Shown here one piece after another: positions 51,384-60,658 of a DNA stretch of 64,000 nt. Location: positions 1,116,001-1,180,000 of the forward strand of contig NZ_JAEKJR010000001.1 of the NCBI RefSeq assembly GCF_017303155.1, in the 5' to 3' direction. Within the stretch, counting starts at the first letter, position 1; every line of letters begins with the position of its first letter. The DNA comes from Microbulbifer salipaludis (GTDB lineage: Bacteria > Pseudomonadota > Gammaproteobacteria > Pseudomonadales > Cellvibrionaceae). A program made the position numbers and the translations under genes. Under the pieces are notes generated by a model, which did no database searches, had not been told where the DNA came from, and worked only from the letters and a program-made list of their open reading frames with translations.

Positions 51384-54300
51384 TCACGCTCCTTGATTTC
51401 CAGCGCTTCGCTCAACTGCTCGAAACGCATGGTGTCCGCCAACTGGCGAAATTCGTCGATGCGATGTGCGGTTATCACCGACGCCGCGGCAAGCCGGTCC
51501 AGCGTACGGTGTACACCGCTGCGGTAGCCGATGCGGGCGTAGGCCAGCAGTTCCGCCACCAGTGGATGCTCCGGCAGCACTTCTGCTTTTCCGGTTGGCG
51601 TCAACGTGGGCCGGGCGGCAGTGTCGCTATCCATGCCGTAGACCCACTCCAGGTTCAGTAATCGGGCCAGGGTGTCGAACAATTTCTGGTTCACCAGGGG
51701 TTTCACCAGATAGGCATCGTGATGGGCGGGTTCACTGTCACCGGGGTTCAGGTGTCGCTCCTGGGCATCCGCCGAGAGCATGACAATGGGCGCGGATAGT
51801 TTGCGTGCGCGCAGTTCCTGCGCAAGGTCCAGCCCGTTGATGCCCGGCATGGTCACATCCAGCAGAAACAGATCTGGACACTGATGCTGCACCAGGGCGA
51901 GGCAATCCTCGCCGCTTTGTGCCTCCAGTATGGAAAAGCCCAGGGGTGTCAGCAGGTCGCCAATCAGCCCGCGGTGAATCGGCTCGTCGTCCACCACCAT
52001 CACGCTGCGCCGTGGACCCCGATAGCCGCTGATGTGGCGTTCCGGTACTTCGCTGCGACGATCGTCCTCCACCCACGACAGCAACAGAGACACGGTGAAG
52101 CGGCTGCCTTTGCCCACTGCACTTTCCAGGCGCAATTCGCCGCCCATGATTTCCGTCAGCAGGTAGGCAATGGTCAGCCCCAGCCCGGTGCCGGTAGCCA
52201 CCGGTGTGGTGCCGTTGCGCACTCGCTCAAAGGGTTTGAGAATGCGCGCCTGATCTTCCCGGTGTATGCCCACACCGGTATCGACAATGGTGAACTCGGC
52301 CACCTGATTGCGATAGCGGATGTGGAATTCCACCTGACCCTCGCGGGTGTACTTTATCGCGTTGGACAGAAGGTTAATCAGTATCTGCCGCAGGCGCTTT
52401 TCATCGGCGATTACGGTGGATGGCAGCGGATTGTGGATATGGCAATAGAAGCGCACGCCTTTTGATTCGGCCTGTGGGCGAAACATGTCCACCATCTGTT
52501 CGAGCAGCTCGGGCAGTCGCACGTGGTTGCGGTAGATGTCCAGGCGTCCTGCTTCAATTTTGGAAATATCCAGCAGGCCCTCGATCAAATCGGTGAGGTA
52601 TTCCCCGCTGCGCTTGATGATGCGCAGCCCATTGCGATGTTTCTCGGGAATATCCTGCTGCTGGTTGAGCAGTTGCGCATAGCCGAGAATGGATTGCAGG
52701 GGAGTGCGCAATTCGTGGCTGATACCGGAGAGGTAACGGCTTTTGGCACTGTTGGCGCGGTCCGCCTGCTCCTTTGCGGCCTGCAGGGCGCGGTCGGTTT
52801 CCTTGTGCGCTTCGATTTCGTTCAGCAACAGGCGCGTCTGGCGGTTGGACTCCATCTGCGCAACGATGCGGCTGTCGTGGGTCAGCAGGAACAGCCAGGC
52901 GAGCACACCGGCGATCAGCAACAGCACCACGAACAGGGTCCACATGGCCTGGTTGAGCAACGCGGCATCACTCTCGCTGGCGGGCTGAAGCTGACCGTAA
53001 ATCAGCGACAGAATCCCCGCAATCCCCACGCTGGCACCCAGCAATAAAAAGGCAAAGCGCCCCAGTCGTGAGTCCACCCCGTTCACCACCTGTTCCGGTA
53101 CCAGCATTTTGGCAAAGGTGGCGAGTTGCTGGGAAAAGCGTGCGTCCGGTTTACAGGCGTCGAGGCAGCGGGAGTCCAGCGAGCAACACAGTGAGCAGAT
53201 CGGGCCGCGGTAGGCCGGGCAGTGGCTCATATCGGCGGGTTCGAAATCATTTTCGCAGATGCAGCAGGTCTGTGCGGACTGGATGCGGGTGCTGCCCGCA
53301 GGTGCGTCATCACCATCGAAATAATCCTGATGACGCGCAAGATAAAAATGGCCGCGGGTCACAAGGCCCAGCAGCGGTACCATCACAAAGCAGATGCCGA
53401 GAGAGATAAAACTGGCGAAATTTTTCGCCCCCTCACCAAAATGGCCCAGATAACACAGGATGCCGATGACCGATGCCAGCAGCATGGAGCCCACGCCCAC
53501 CGGGTTGAAGTCGTACAGGTGCGAGCGCTTGAACTCCACGTAGGACGGGCTGATGCCCAGCGGCTTGTTGATCATCAGGTCTGCAGCGAGGCAGCCCAGC
53601 CAGCTGATGGCCACCAGCGAAAAAACGCCGAGTACGCCTTCCAGTGCACGGTAAATACCAAGCTCCATCAGAATCAGGGCGATACTGACATTGAACACCA
53701 GCCACACGACACGGCCGGGATGGCTGCGGGTCAGCCGCGAGAAAAAGTTCGACCAGGCAATGGAGCCTGCGTAGGCATTGGTGACGTTGATCTTCATTTG
53801 TGAGATGAGCACCATCACGCCCGCCAGAATCAATGCCATGGTGGGGGATTGAGTCACGTAGTTGAAGACGCTCTGGTACATGTACACCGGGTCAGCGGCC
53901 TGCTCGGCTGAGGCGCCATCGGTGATGGCGAGATACGCGAGAAACGAGCCAAACAACATCTTGATGACCCCGATCAGAATCCAGCCCGGCCCGGCCAGGG
54001 TCAGCCAGAACCACCAGCGTCGGCGATTTTCCCGGGTTTTCTCCGGCATAAAACGCAGGTAATCCACCTGTTCGCCAATCTGCGCCACCATCGCAAAAAA
54101 CACCGCGCTGGCTGCGCCGAACAGCATCCAGTCGAATGCCGCCCCCGCCGGGTTGTGCTGCGGTGTGTACTGGGTCCAGTCTCCCACCCGCGAGAGTTCA
54201 AACCACGCAGCAATCCCCAGCGCCAGGCATTGCAGCAGCAGCCACAGGGGCTGGGTGCCAATCTGGAATTTGCTTACTGCCTGGATGCCGTGGGTCACGA

Positions 54301-54787
54301 TGGGGATCACTGCAACGGCACAGAATATGTAGCCGATGGCGGGGGGGATGCCCAGCAGGGCGTGCAGGGCGGAGGTGAGAATGGCGGCCTCGATGGCAAA
54401 AAAGATAAACGTAAACGAGGCGTAGATCAGTGAGGTGATGGTGGAGCCGAGGTAACCGAAGCCGGCGCCGCGGGTAAGCAGGTCGATATCCAGCCCGTGT
54501 TTAGCGGCGTAGTAGGTGATCGGGAAACCGGTGATGAAGATGACCGCGGCCACGGCGAGCATGGCCGCCACCGTATTGACGAAGCCGTAATTCAGGGTGA
54601 CCGCGGCAGCGATCGCTTCCAGTGCGAGAAACGCCGTCGCCCCCAGGGCGGTTTTGGCGACCTGTTCAATGGTAAAACGGCGCCCGCGCAACGCGGTGAA
54701 GCGCAGCGCGAAGTCTTCGAGGGTCTCGTCCCCTACCCACTTGTTGTAGGTCCGCCGGACGCGGAATACCTGTTGTGCGGGTCGCAT
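51380..54787 (-). CDS. NCS1-permease / hybrid histidine kinase fusion
   Basis: A 1135-residue fusion (from ATG 54787; a GTG at 54835 is possible). Residues 30-490 are an NCS1-family nucleobase/allantoin-type permease with about twelve membrane segments (AISWLGCLAADLMIN, YTPQHNPAGAAFDWML). Residues 508-545 are Cys-rich (CCIC, CPAY, CSLCC, CLDAC). Two more membrane helices follow (about 578-600 and 615-635). Then come a HisKA domain (GISHELRTPLQ, His691), an HATPase domain (LINLLSNAIKYTR, DTGVGIHREDQ, GTGLGLTIAYLL) and a C-terminal receiver (VMVVDDEPI, FLLDVTMPGING). It probably senses a nitrogenous substrate through the transporter-like domain and signals to the adjacent LuxR-type regulator. 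Confidence 0.9.
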   Translation of the reverse strand: MRPAQQVFRVRRTYNKWVGDETLEDFALRFTALRGRRFTIEQVAKTALGATAFLALEAIAAAVTLNYGFVNTVAAMLAVAAVIFITGFPITYYAAKHGLDIDLLTRGAGFGYLGSTITSLIYASFTFIFFAIEAAILTSALHALLGIPPAIGYIFCAVAVIPIVTHGIQAVSKFQIGTQPLWLLLQCLALGIAAWFELSRVGDWTQYTPQHNPAGAAFDWMLFGAASAVFFAMVAQIGEQVDYLRFMPEKTRENRRRWWFWLTLAGPGWILIGVIKMLFGSFLAYLAITDGASAEQAADPVYMYQSVFNYVTQSPTMALILAGVMVLISQMKINVTNAYAGSIAWSNFFSRLTRSHPGRVVWLVFNVSIALILMELGIYRALEGVLGVFSLVAISWLGCLAADLMINKPLGISPSYVEFKRSHLYDFNPVGVGSMLLASVIGILCYLGHFGEGAKNFASFISLGICFVMVPLLGLVTRGHFYLARHQDYFDGDDAPAGSTRIQSAQTCCICENDFEPADMSHCPAYRGPICSLCCSLDSRCLDACKPDARFSQQLATFAKMLVPEQVVNGVDSRLGRFAFLLLGASVGIAGILSLIYGQLQPASESDAALLNQAMWTLFVVLLLIAGVLAWLFLLTHDSRIVAQMESNRQTRLLLNEIEAHKETDRALQAAKEQADRANSAKSRYLSGISHELRTPLQSILGYAQLLNQQQDIPEKHRNGLRIIKRSGEYLTDLIEGLLDISKIEAGRLDIYRNHVRLPELLEQMVDMFRPQAESKGVRFYCHIHNPLPSTVIADEKRLRQILINLLSNAIKYTREGQVEFHIRYRNQVAEFTIVDTGVGIHREDQARILKPFERVRNGTTPVATGTGLGLTIAYLLTEIMGGELRLESAVGKGSRFTVSLLLSWVEDDRRSEVPERHISGYRGPRRSVMVVDDEPIHRGLIGDLLTPLGFSILEAQSGEDCLALVQHQCPDLFLLDVTMPGINGLDLAQELRARKLSAPIVMLSADAQERHLNPGDSEPAHHDAYLVKPLVNQKLFDTLARLLNLEWVYGMDSDTAARPTLTPTGKAEVLPEHPLVAELLAYARIGYRSGVHRTLDRLAAASVITAHRIDEFRQLADTMRFEQLSEALEIKERE

Positions 54788-54835
54788 GGTGTGTTGTTGC
54801 CCGTCGTTATCGTTGCCCGTAAATATTCCAACCAC

Positions 54836-55051
54836 CGGGTGCCGCCTTGGTTATTTGTTTTTTTATGCAACAAGAATACCGGATTCTGTGTGGTTTCCTG
54901 CCATCTTTAGTGTACGTCTCCGCATACTTCTGGAAACCGTCAAATGACGTAGTTACCGGCCCCAATACGCGTATGGCTCCCCTGTGCCTGCGGTCGAATA
55001 ATCGATACCACCAAAAAATAACCAATCGAGACGACAACAGAGGGGATGACC
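54836..55051. promoter_or_regulatory. divergent promoter region kinase / porin with CGTCA-N2-TGACG dyad
   Basis: CGTCAAATGACG lies at 54938-54949, 103 bases before the porin start. TACGTC-N3-GCATAC at 54913-54927 repeats the outer parts of the ureD-side element. This is the likely control region for the porin, urt genes and permease-kinase. Confidence 0.55.
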
Positions 55052-56209
55052 ATGGAGATGTGTTCAAGAGGAAAACGACCGCAACAAGTGCTTCAGTCGA
55101 GAAGCACCTGGTTGAGCAGCGCCTGTGCGGTGGGCGTACTGGCCGCGAGCATGGTGTCGCTGCCGGCGGCGGCAAAGCAGTTCGAGTCCGAAGGCGGGCA
55201 GACATTCAGTATCGGTGCCGGCTTTCGCTCCCAATTCCAGTCGGTGGAGGGGGATAGTGCATTCACCATGCCGGATATCCGCGTGTATAGCTCCGGCCAG
55301 CTGAGTGACACCGTGAAATTCACCTTCAACCTGCAGCAGCGGGATGGCGATACTGTGGACGTGCTGGATGCCATTGCCCAGTTCGAGTTCAGTCCCGCGT
55401 TCAATATCTGGGCCGGGCGCATGCTGACCCCAGCGGATCGTATCGAGATGAGCGGCCCCTACTATGCCCTCAGCTGGAACCAGTATCGCCAGCCGCTGTA
55501 TGCCTCCGACCAGGGCGGCCAAGCGGGTCTGATCGGCCGTGATGAAGGGATTACCTTCTGGGGCACCGCCGGCAAATTCCAGTATGCCGCGGGTAGCTTT
55601 ATCGGCCTCGACGAATACAGCAACCAGGACGAGAACCCACTGTACGCCGCGCGCTTTGCCTACAACTTCCTGAATATGGAATCCAACCCCGGGTACTACA
55701 CCAGCTCCACCTACTACGGTGGCCTGGGCAATATCTTTACCCTGGCGCTCTCCCTGCAAAGTCAGGAAGACGGCGTGGGCAGTGAAGAATTCGCCGGTGA
55801 CTTCTCCGGCTGGACGGTGGACATGCTGTCGGAAACCGTACTGGATGCCGGTGGTGTGATCACCGTTGAGGCAGAGTACAAGAGCTTCGATGCGGACTAC
55901 ACCGTCGCTTCCCAGCCGATGACCGGCGACTGCTTCTGCCTGTTTGATGGCGAGTCCGCATTTGCCACCGCAGCCTATTTATTCCCGAGTAATGTTGGCC
56001 CCGGAAAATTCCAGCCGTACCTGCGTCTGGTCGAAAACAGCCCCTCCGATGCCGACAGCAGCAGTTCCACCGAGCTGGGTCTCAACTACGTGGTCAATGG
56101 CCACAACACCCGCCTGAATCTCAGTTTTGTCTCCGGTGATGCCAATGCATCGGGCTATGCGGGCGCGGATGTCGATGTATTGAGTCTCGGAATGCAAGTC
56201 CAGCTTTAA
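55052..56209 (+). CDS. outer membrane porin of the urea module
   Basis: A 385-residue beta-barrel protein with a signal peptide ending at LPAAA. The mature chain opens with FSIGAGFRSQFQSVEG and contains many alternating strands such as VKFTFNLQQRDGD, FNIWAGRMLTPADRIEMSG and RLNLSFVSGDANASG, ending in QVQL. The pattern is that of phosphate- or short-chain amide-type porins. It is followed by urtA after 65 bases. I infer that it admits urea to the periplasm. AGAGGGG lies before the ATG at 55052; an ATG at 55046 is alternative. Confidence 0.8.
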   Translation: MEMCSRGKRPQQVLQSRSTWLSSACAVGVLAASMVSLPAAAKQFESEGGQTFSIGAGFRSQFQSVEGDSAFTMPDIRVYSSGQLSDTVKFTFNLQQRDGDTVDVLDAIAQFEFSPAFNIWAGRMLTPADRIEMSGPYYALSWNQYRQPLYASDQGGQAGLIGRDEGITFWGTAGKFQYAAGSFIGLDEYSNQDENPLYAARFAYNFLNMESNPGYYTSSTYYGGLGNIFTLALSLQSQEDGVGSEEFAGDFSGWTVDMLSETVLDAGGVITVEAEYKSFDADYTVASQPMTGDCFCLFDGESAFATAAYLFPSNVGPGKFQPYLRLVENSPSDADSSSSTELGLNYVVNGHNTRLNLSFVSGDANASGYAGADVDVLSLGMQVQL

Positions 56210-56274
56210 GACCTGTAAACGCGCAGCCGCCAACGGTGTGCTGCGCCAGCAATAAAAATACAAGGAGCAAGTCT

Positions 56275-57561
56275 ATGAACATGAAGAAAATTATCGCCAG
56301 CCTGGCTTTTGCCGCAGGCACCAGTGTGGTGAGTGCTGCCGCACTGGCCGCAGAGACCATTAAAGTGGGTGTGCTGCACTCCCTCTCCGGCACCATGGCC
56401 ATCAGCGAAACTACCCTCAAAGACACCGTGCTGATGATGGTGGAAGAGCAGAATCGCAAGGGTGGCCTGCTGGGTAAACAACTGGAAGCGGTGGTGGTCG
56501 ACCCGGCTTCCGATTGGCCGTTGTTTGCGGAGAAGGCGCGTGAGCTGCTCACCAAAGAGAAGGTTGATGTGATCTTTGGCTGCTGGACATCGGTATCGCG
56601 CAAGTCGGTGCTGCCGGTGATTGAGGAGCTGAACGGGCTCATGTTCTACCCGGTGCAGTACGAGGGTGAAGAGTCCTCGAAAAATGTGTTTTACACCGGT
56701 GCTTCCCCCAACCAGCAGGCCATTCCTGCCGTGGATTACCTGATGTCGGACCTGGAAGTTGAACGCTGGGTACTCGCCGGCACTGACTACGTGTATCCAC
56801 GCACCACCAACAAGATTCTTGAGGCGTACCTGACCGACAGCGGCGTCGCCAAAGAAGACATCATGATCAGCTATACACCGTTCGGTCACTCCGATTGGCA
56901 GAGCATCGTGTCTGATATCAAGAAGTTCGGCAGCGCCGGTAAAAAGACCGCCGTGGTCTCCACCATTAACGGTGACGCCAATGTGCCGTTCTACAAAGAA
57001 CTCGCCAACCAGGGCGTGAGCTCCGAAGACATCCCAGTGGTGGCGTTTTCCGTGGGTGAGGAAGAACTCTCCGGTATCGATACCGGTCCGCTGGTCGGAC
57101 ACCTGGCCGCATGGAACTACTTCCAGGGTATCGACAGCGAGGCTAATGACTACTTTGTTCAGCAGTGGAAGAAGTTCATTGGTGACGAAAAGCGTGTAAC
57201 CAATGACCCAATGGAAGCCACCTATATCGGCTTCAATATGTGGGCCAAGGCGGTGGAAAAAGCGGGCACCACGGACGTGGATGCGGTGGAGCAAGCGATG
57301 ATCGGCATCGAGTTCCCGAATCTCACCGGCGGTATTGCCAAAATGAACAAAAACCACCACCTGTCCAAGCCGGTATTCATTGGCGAGATTCAGGATGACG
57401 GTCAGTTTGAAGTGGTTTGGGCCACCGACGATGTCGTACCGGGCGATGCCTGGTCGGACTTCCTGCCGGGATCCAAAGACCTGATTGCTGACTGGACCGC
57501 ACCCATCAAATGCGGCAATTACAACACCAAGGCCGAGGCCTGCAGCGGCCAGGTTAAATAA
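56275..57561 (+). CDS. urtA: urea ABC transporter substrate-binding protein
   Basis: UrtA binds urea in the periplasm and delivers it to UrtBC. The 428-residue protein has a signal peptide (ATG with AAGGAG upstream, cleavage near ALA) and typical segments: IKVGVLHSLSGTMAISE, VIFGCWTSVSRKSVLPVIE, FYPVQYEGEESSKNVFYTGA and SYTPFGHSDWQ. These are specific to UrtA within the branched-chain amino-acid binding protein superfamily. Confidence 0.95.
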   Translation: MNMKKIIASLAFAAGTSVVSAAALAAETIKVGVLHSLSGTMAISETTLKDTVLMMVEEQNRKGGLLGKQLEAVVVDPASDWPLFAEKARELLTKEKVDVIFGCWTSVSRKSVLPVIEELNGLMFYPVQYEGEESSKNVFYTGASPNQQAIPAVDYLMSDLEVERWVLAGTDYVYPRTTNKILEAYLTDSGVAKEDIMISYTPFGHSDWQSIVSDIKKFGSAGKKTAVVSTINGDANVPFYKELANQGVSSEDIPVVAFSVGEEELSGIDTGPLVGHLAAWNYFQGIDSEANDYFVQQWKKFIGDEKRVTNDPMEATYIGFNMWAKAVEKAGTTDVDAVEQAMIGIEFPNLTGGIAKMNKNHHLSKPVFIGEIQDDGQFEVVWATDDVVPGDAWSDFLPGSKDLIADWTAPIKCGNYNTKAEACSGQVK

Positions 57562-57652
57562 TCCCGACGATGGCGGTGAGTGGTTCCTTTTTTCTTCACG
57601 GATGATGGAAAGAAAAACCCTCAAGTGAGCTCACCGCATATCACAGGGTTAG

Positions 57653-57747
57653 CCGAAGTGTTCTCTGCCTGTAGAGCACTTCGGTCAGGGAGTTAGCCCC
57701 GGCAATACGCAACGTATTGGACTGTCCGGGGCTTGTTTCGTTTTTGT
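57653..57747 (+). terminator. tandem hairpins between urtA and urtB (attenuator candidate)
   Basis: The first stem is CCGAAGTG / CACTTCGG (57653-57684). The second is AGCCCCGG / CCGGGGCT (57695-57733), followed by TTGTTTCGTTTTT. The latter is a fair intrinsic terminator with a long loop. Partial read-through would yield more UrtA than permease, as needed for an ABC system. Confidence 0.65.
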
Positions 57748-57842
57748 TTGGTTACAGTGCCTGGCAAATCATCCGAGCGGAGCAGACCGACTTCTGCCGA
57801 GTGACGAGCCATATTGTGGCCGAGCCGTGCGCGGAGTTTTTT

Positions 57843-59465
57843 GTGAAAAAATTGATACTGAGTTGTGCCCTGCTGATGACGGCGTTCGCCGTTATTTGTG
57901 TGCAGGCACAGACACACTCTGTACCACCTGCCGTAGAGACCACGCTACAGCAGTTAACGAAGGCCAGCCTGCGCGAGACCGGGGAACTGGTGAAGCAGCT
58001 GGAGGATTCCGGTGGTGCCGCCATGCGGCCACTGTTTGAAACCATGCTCGCCGGTGATCTGCACTATCACAAGCCCACGGGAAATCTGATGGCGGTTAGC
58101 AAAAACGCCGCCGGCGATTACCTCGGTCGGGATGTTTTTACTGGCGCAGATCTGGGGATACAGGCGCGACGGGACATCAAGAAAATTCGCGTAAACAATC
58201 GGCTGCGCGGTCAGCTGCGCGATGCCATCGCGCGGATCAATCTGCTGCAGGGCAATCCAGAGCAGCAGCGGATGGCACTACTGGCCATGCTGGACGATCT
58301 GTCTACCGAGAACATGCGCCTGTTACAAAGCGCTTCCGAGGCCGGGGTAAGTGCCGAGGTTGCCGATCTGATCAGCCTGGCGGAAGCCATGGTGCGCTTG
58401 CGGCAAAGTACCATCACCGATGAGCGTGTTGCGGCGATCAATGCCATGAGCCAACACCTGGAGGCCCCGGTGCGCAATCAACTGCGCCGGCTGCTCGACA
58501 ATGAAAATGAACGGGATGACGCCGTGAAAGCGGCGGCCCAAAAGGCGCTGGATAAAATTACCGAGCGCATCGAATTCTACGGCCAGCTGGAACAGCTGTT
58601 TTTCGGGCTCAGTCTCGGTTCTGTGCTGGTGCTGGCCGCCATTGGCCTTGCCATTACGTTTGGTGTCATGGGTGTGATCAACATGGCGCACGGCGAAATG
58701 ATCATGCTCGGCGCCTATACCACCTATGTAATTCAGCAGCTGATGCCGGAAGCCATCGGCTACTCACTATTGATTGCGGTGCCTGCGGCCTTTCTGGTGT
58801 CCGGTAGCGTGGGGGTGCTGATCGAGCGCGGTGTCATCCGTCATCTACAGGGGCGCCCGCTGGAAACGCTGCTGGCGACGTTTGGTATCAGCCTGATTTT
58901 GCAGCAAGCGGTACGCAGTATTTTTTCGCCGCTGAATATGCAGGTGGTAACCCCGGAGTGGATGAGCGGCTCGCTGGCGATCAATCCGGTCTTTTCTGTT
59001 ACTTATAACCGTCTGTATATCCTGCTGTTTGCGCTTGCGGTGTTTGCGGCACTGGTGATGGTGTTGAAAAAAACCTCCCTGGGACTCAACGTGCGCGCGG
59101 TCTCTCAAAACCGTGACATGGCAAAAGTCATGGGGGTTCGCACGGAAATGGTGGACGCCATGACCTTTGGGCTCGGCTCTGGCATTGCCGGTGTGGCCGG
59201 TGTTGCCCTGTCGCAGTTAACCAATGTGGGCCCGAATCTGGGGCAGGCATACATCATCGACTCGTTTATGGTGGTGGTATTCGGGGGCGTGGGTAATCTG
59301 CTCGGTACACTGGTGGGTGGGTTCTCGCTCGGTGTGGCGAATAAATTTCTCGAGCCGGCGACGGGTGCGGTGCTGGCAAACATCATCGTACTGGTCTGCC
59401 TGATTCTGTTTATCCAGAAGCGCCCCAAAGGGCTGTTTCCCCAGCGTGGGAGGGCCGCAGAATGA
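57843..59465 (+). CDS. urtB: urea ABC transporter permease UrtB
   Basis: A 540-residue permease with an N-terminal periplasmic region of about 230 residues (signal peptide, then helices such as LQQLTKASLRETGELVKQLE) and a C-terminal LivH-type membrane domain with eight or so segments (GVMGVINMAHGEMIMLGAY, ATFGISLILQQAVRSIF). The long N-terminal domain is typical of UrtB and absent in LivH. GTG 57843 has GGAG seven bases upstream. The stop overlaps urtC by four bases. Confidence 0.93.
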   Translation: MKKLILSCALLMTAFAVICVQAQTHSVPPAVETTLQQLTKASLRETGELVKQLEDSGGAAMRPLFETMLAGDLHYHKPTGNLMAVSKNAAGDYLGRDVFTGADLGIQARRDIKKIRVNNRLRGQLRDAIARINLLQGNPEQQRMALLAMLDDLSTENMRLLQSASEAGVSAEVADLISLAEAMVRLRQSTITDERVAAINAMSQHLEAPVRNQLRRLLDNENERDDAVKAAAQKALDKITERIEFYGQLEQLFFGLSLGSVLVLAAIGLAITFGVMGVINMAHGEMIMLGAYTTYVIQQLMPEAIGYSLLIAVPAAFLVSGSVGVLIERGVIRHLQGRPLETLLATFGISLILQQAVRSIFSPLNMQVVTPEWMSGSLAINPVFSVTYNRLYILLFALAVFAALVMVLKKTSLGLNVRAVSQNRDMAKVMGVRTEMVDAMTFGLGSGIAGVAGVALSQLTNVGPNLGQAYIIDSFMVVVFGGVGNLLGTLVGGFSLGVANKFLEPATGAVLANIIVLVCLILFIQKRPKGLFPQRGRAAE

Positions 59466-60658
59466 GCGCAGTAAATACCGCAACAAACAAAATCGGCCGG
59501 CTCTTCGCTGAGCTGCGCCAGCCCGGTAAGGGGTCTTCCTTCCTGGTGGGTGCGCTGCTGGTAACAACGCTGGCCATGTCTGCCGCCAACCTGTTGTTGC
59601 CTGCGGAATCGCCCCTGTATGTCAGTACCTACTCCATCACCCTGATGGGCAAATATCTGTGCTTTGCCATGCTGGCGATGGCGGTGGATATCATCTGGGG
59701 CTATTGCGGCATCCTGAGCCTCGGCCACGGGGCGTTTTTTGCGCTCGGCGGTTACGGCATGGGCATGTACCTGATGCGCCAGATTGGTGACCGCGGTGTG
59801 TATGGCAATCCGGATCTTCCGGACTTTATGGTGTTTTTAAACTGGCAGGAACTGCCGTGGTACTGGTTTGGTATGGATCAGTTCTGGTTCGCCATGCTGG
59901 TGGCGCTCGCCGTGCCGGGGCTGCTGGCCTTTATCTTTGGCTGGCTGGCGTTTCGCTCGCGGGTGACCGGCGTATATCTGTCCATCATGACCCAGGCGCT
60001 GACCTATGCGTTGATGCTGGCGTTTTTCCGCAATGAAATGGGGTTCGGCGGCAACAACGGGCTGACGGATTTCAAGGATATTCTCGGGTTTGATTTGCAG
60101 GCCGATGGCACACGGGTGGCGCTGTTACTGACGACCACGCTGCTGGTGGTGATCGCCTTTCTCAGCAGCCGCGCGATTGTGCAGTCGCGCCTTGGCCGCG
60201 TGATTGTGGCAGTGCGGGATGCGGAGGCGCGTGCGCGCTTTCTCGGCTACCGCACCGAACACTACAAGGTGTGGCTGTTCGTGTACTCGGCACTGATCGC
60301 AGCGCTGGCGGGCGTACTGTATGTACCACAGGTAGGGATTATCAATCCTGGCGAATTTACCCCGCTCAACTCCATTGAGGTGGTGGTATGGGTGGCGGTG
60401 GGTGGCCGCGGCACGCTGTACGGCGCCATCGTTGGCGCCTTGCTGGTGAACTACGCCAAGACCCGCTTTACCGCCATTATGCCCGACGGCTGGCTGTTTG
60501 CCCTCGGCGCCTTGTTTGTGATCGTTACCGTGTACCTGCCCAAAGGGCTGGCAGGTTTGTTGCAACGCTCTCCTGATGATGCCCCTGTGCCGCCGGCGCA
60601 GGATAAAGTCCCTGCGGGCAACCGCGGCGGAATCGGCCCCCAGGAGGTCAACGCATGA
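59462..60658 (+). CDS. urtC: urea ABC transporter permease UrtC
   Basis: A 398-residue LivM-type permease with about ten hydrophobic segments. Typical motifs are WGYCGILSLGHGAFFALGGYGMGMYLM, SIMTQALTYALML, GFGGNNGLTDF and NPGEFTPLNSIEVVVWVAVGGRGTLYGA. It pairs with UrtB to form the channel. The stop overlaps urtD (ATGA). Confidence 0.95.
   Translation: MSAVNTATNKIGRLFAELRQPGKGSSFLVGALLVTTLAMSAANLLLPAESPLYVSTYSITLMGKYLCFAMLAMAVDIIWGYCGILSLGHGAFFALGGYGMGMYLMRQIGDRGVYGNPDLPDFMVFLNWQELPWYWFGMDQFWFAMLVALAVPGLLAFIFGWLAFRSRVTGVYLSIMTQALTYALMLAFFRNEMGFGGNNGLTDFKDILGFDLQADGTRVALLLTTTLLVVIAFLSSRAIVQSRLGRVIVAVRDAEARARFLGYRTEHYKVWLFVYSALIAALAGVLYVPQVGIINPGEFTPLNSIEVVVWVAVGGRGTLYGAIVGALLVNYAKTRFTAIMPDGWLFALGALFVIVTVYLPKGLAGLLQRSPDDAPVPPAQDKVPAGNRGGIGPQEVNA

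Noticed and set aside
57717..57842. N-terminal extension of UrtB from the ATG-like codon near 57717
   Set aside because: The extension covers the terminator-like hairpin and encodes no signal peptide; GTG 57843 with a good RBS gives a proper signal sequence.
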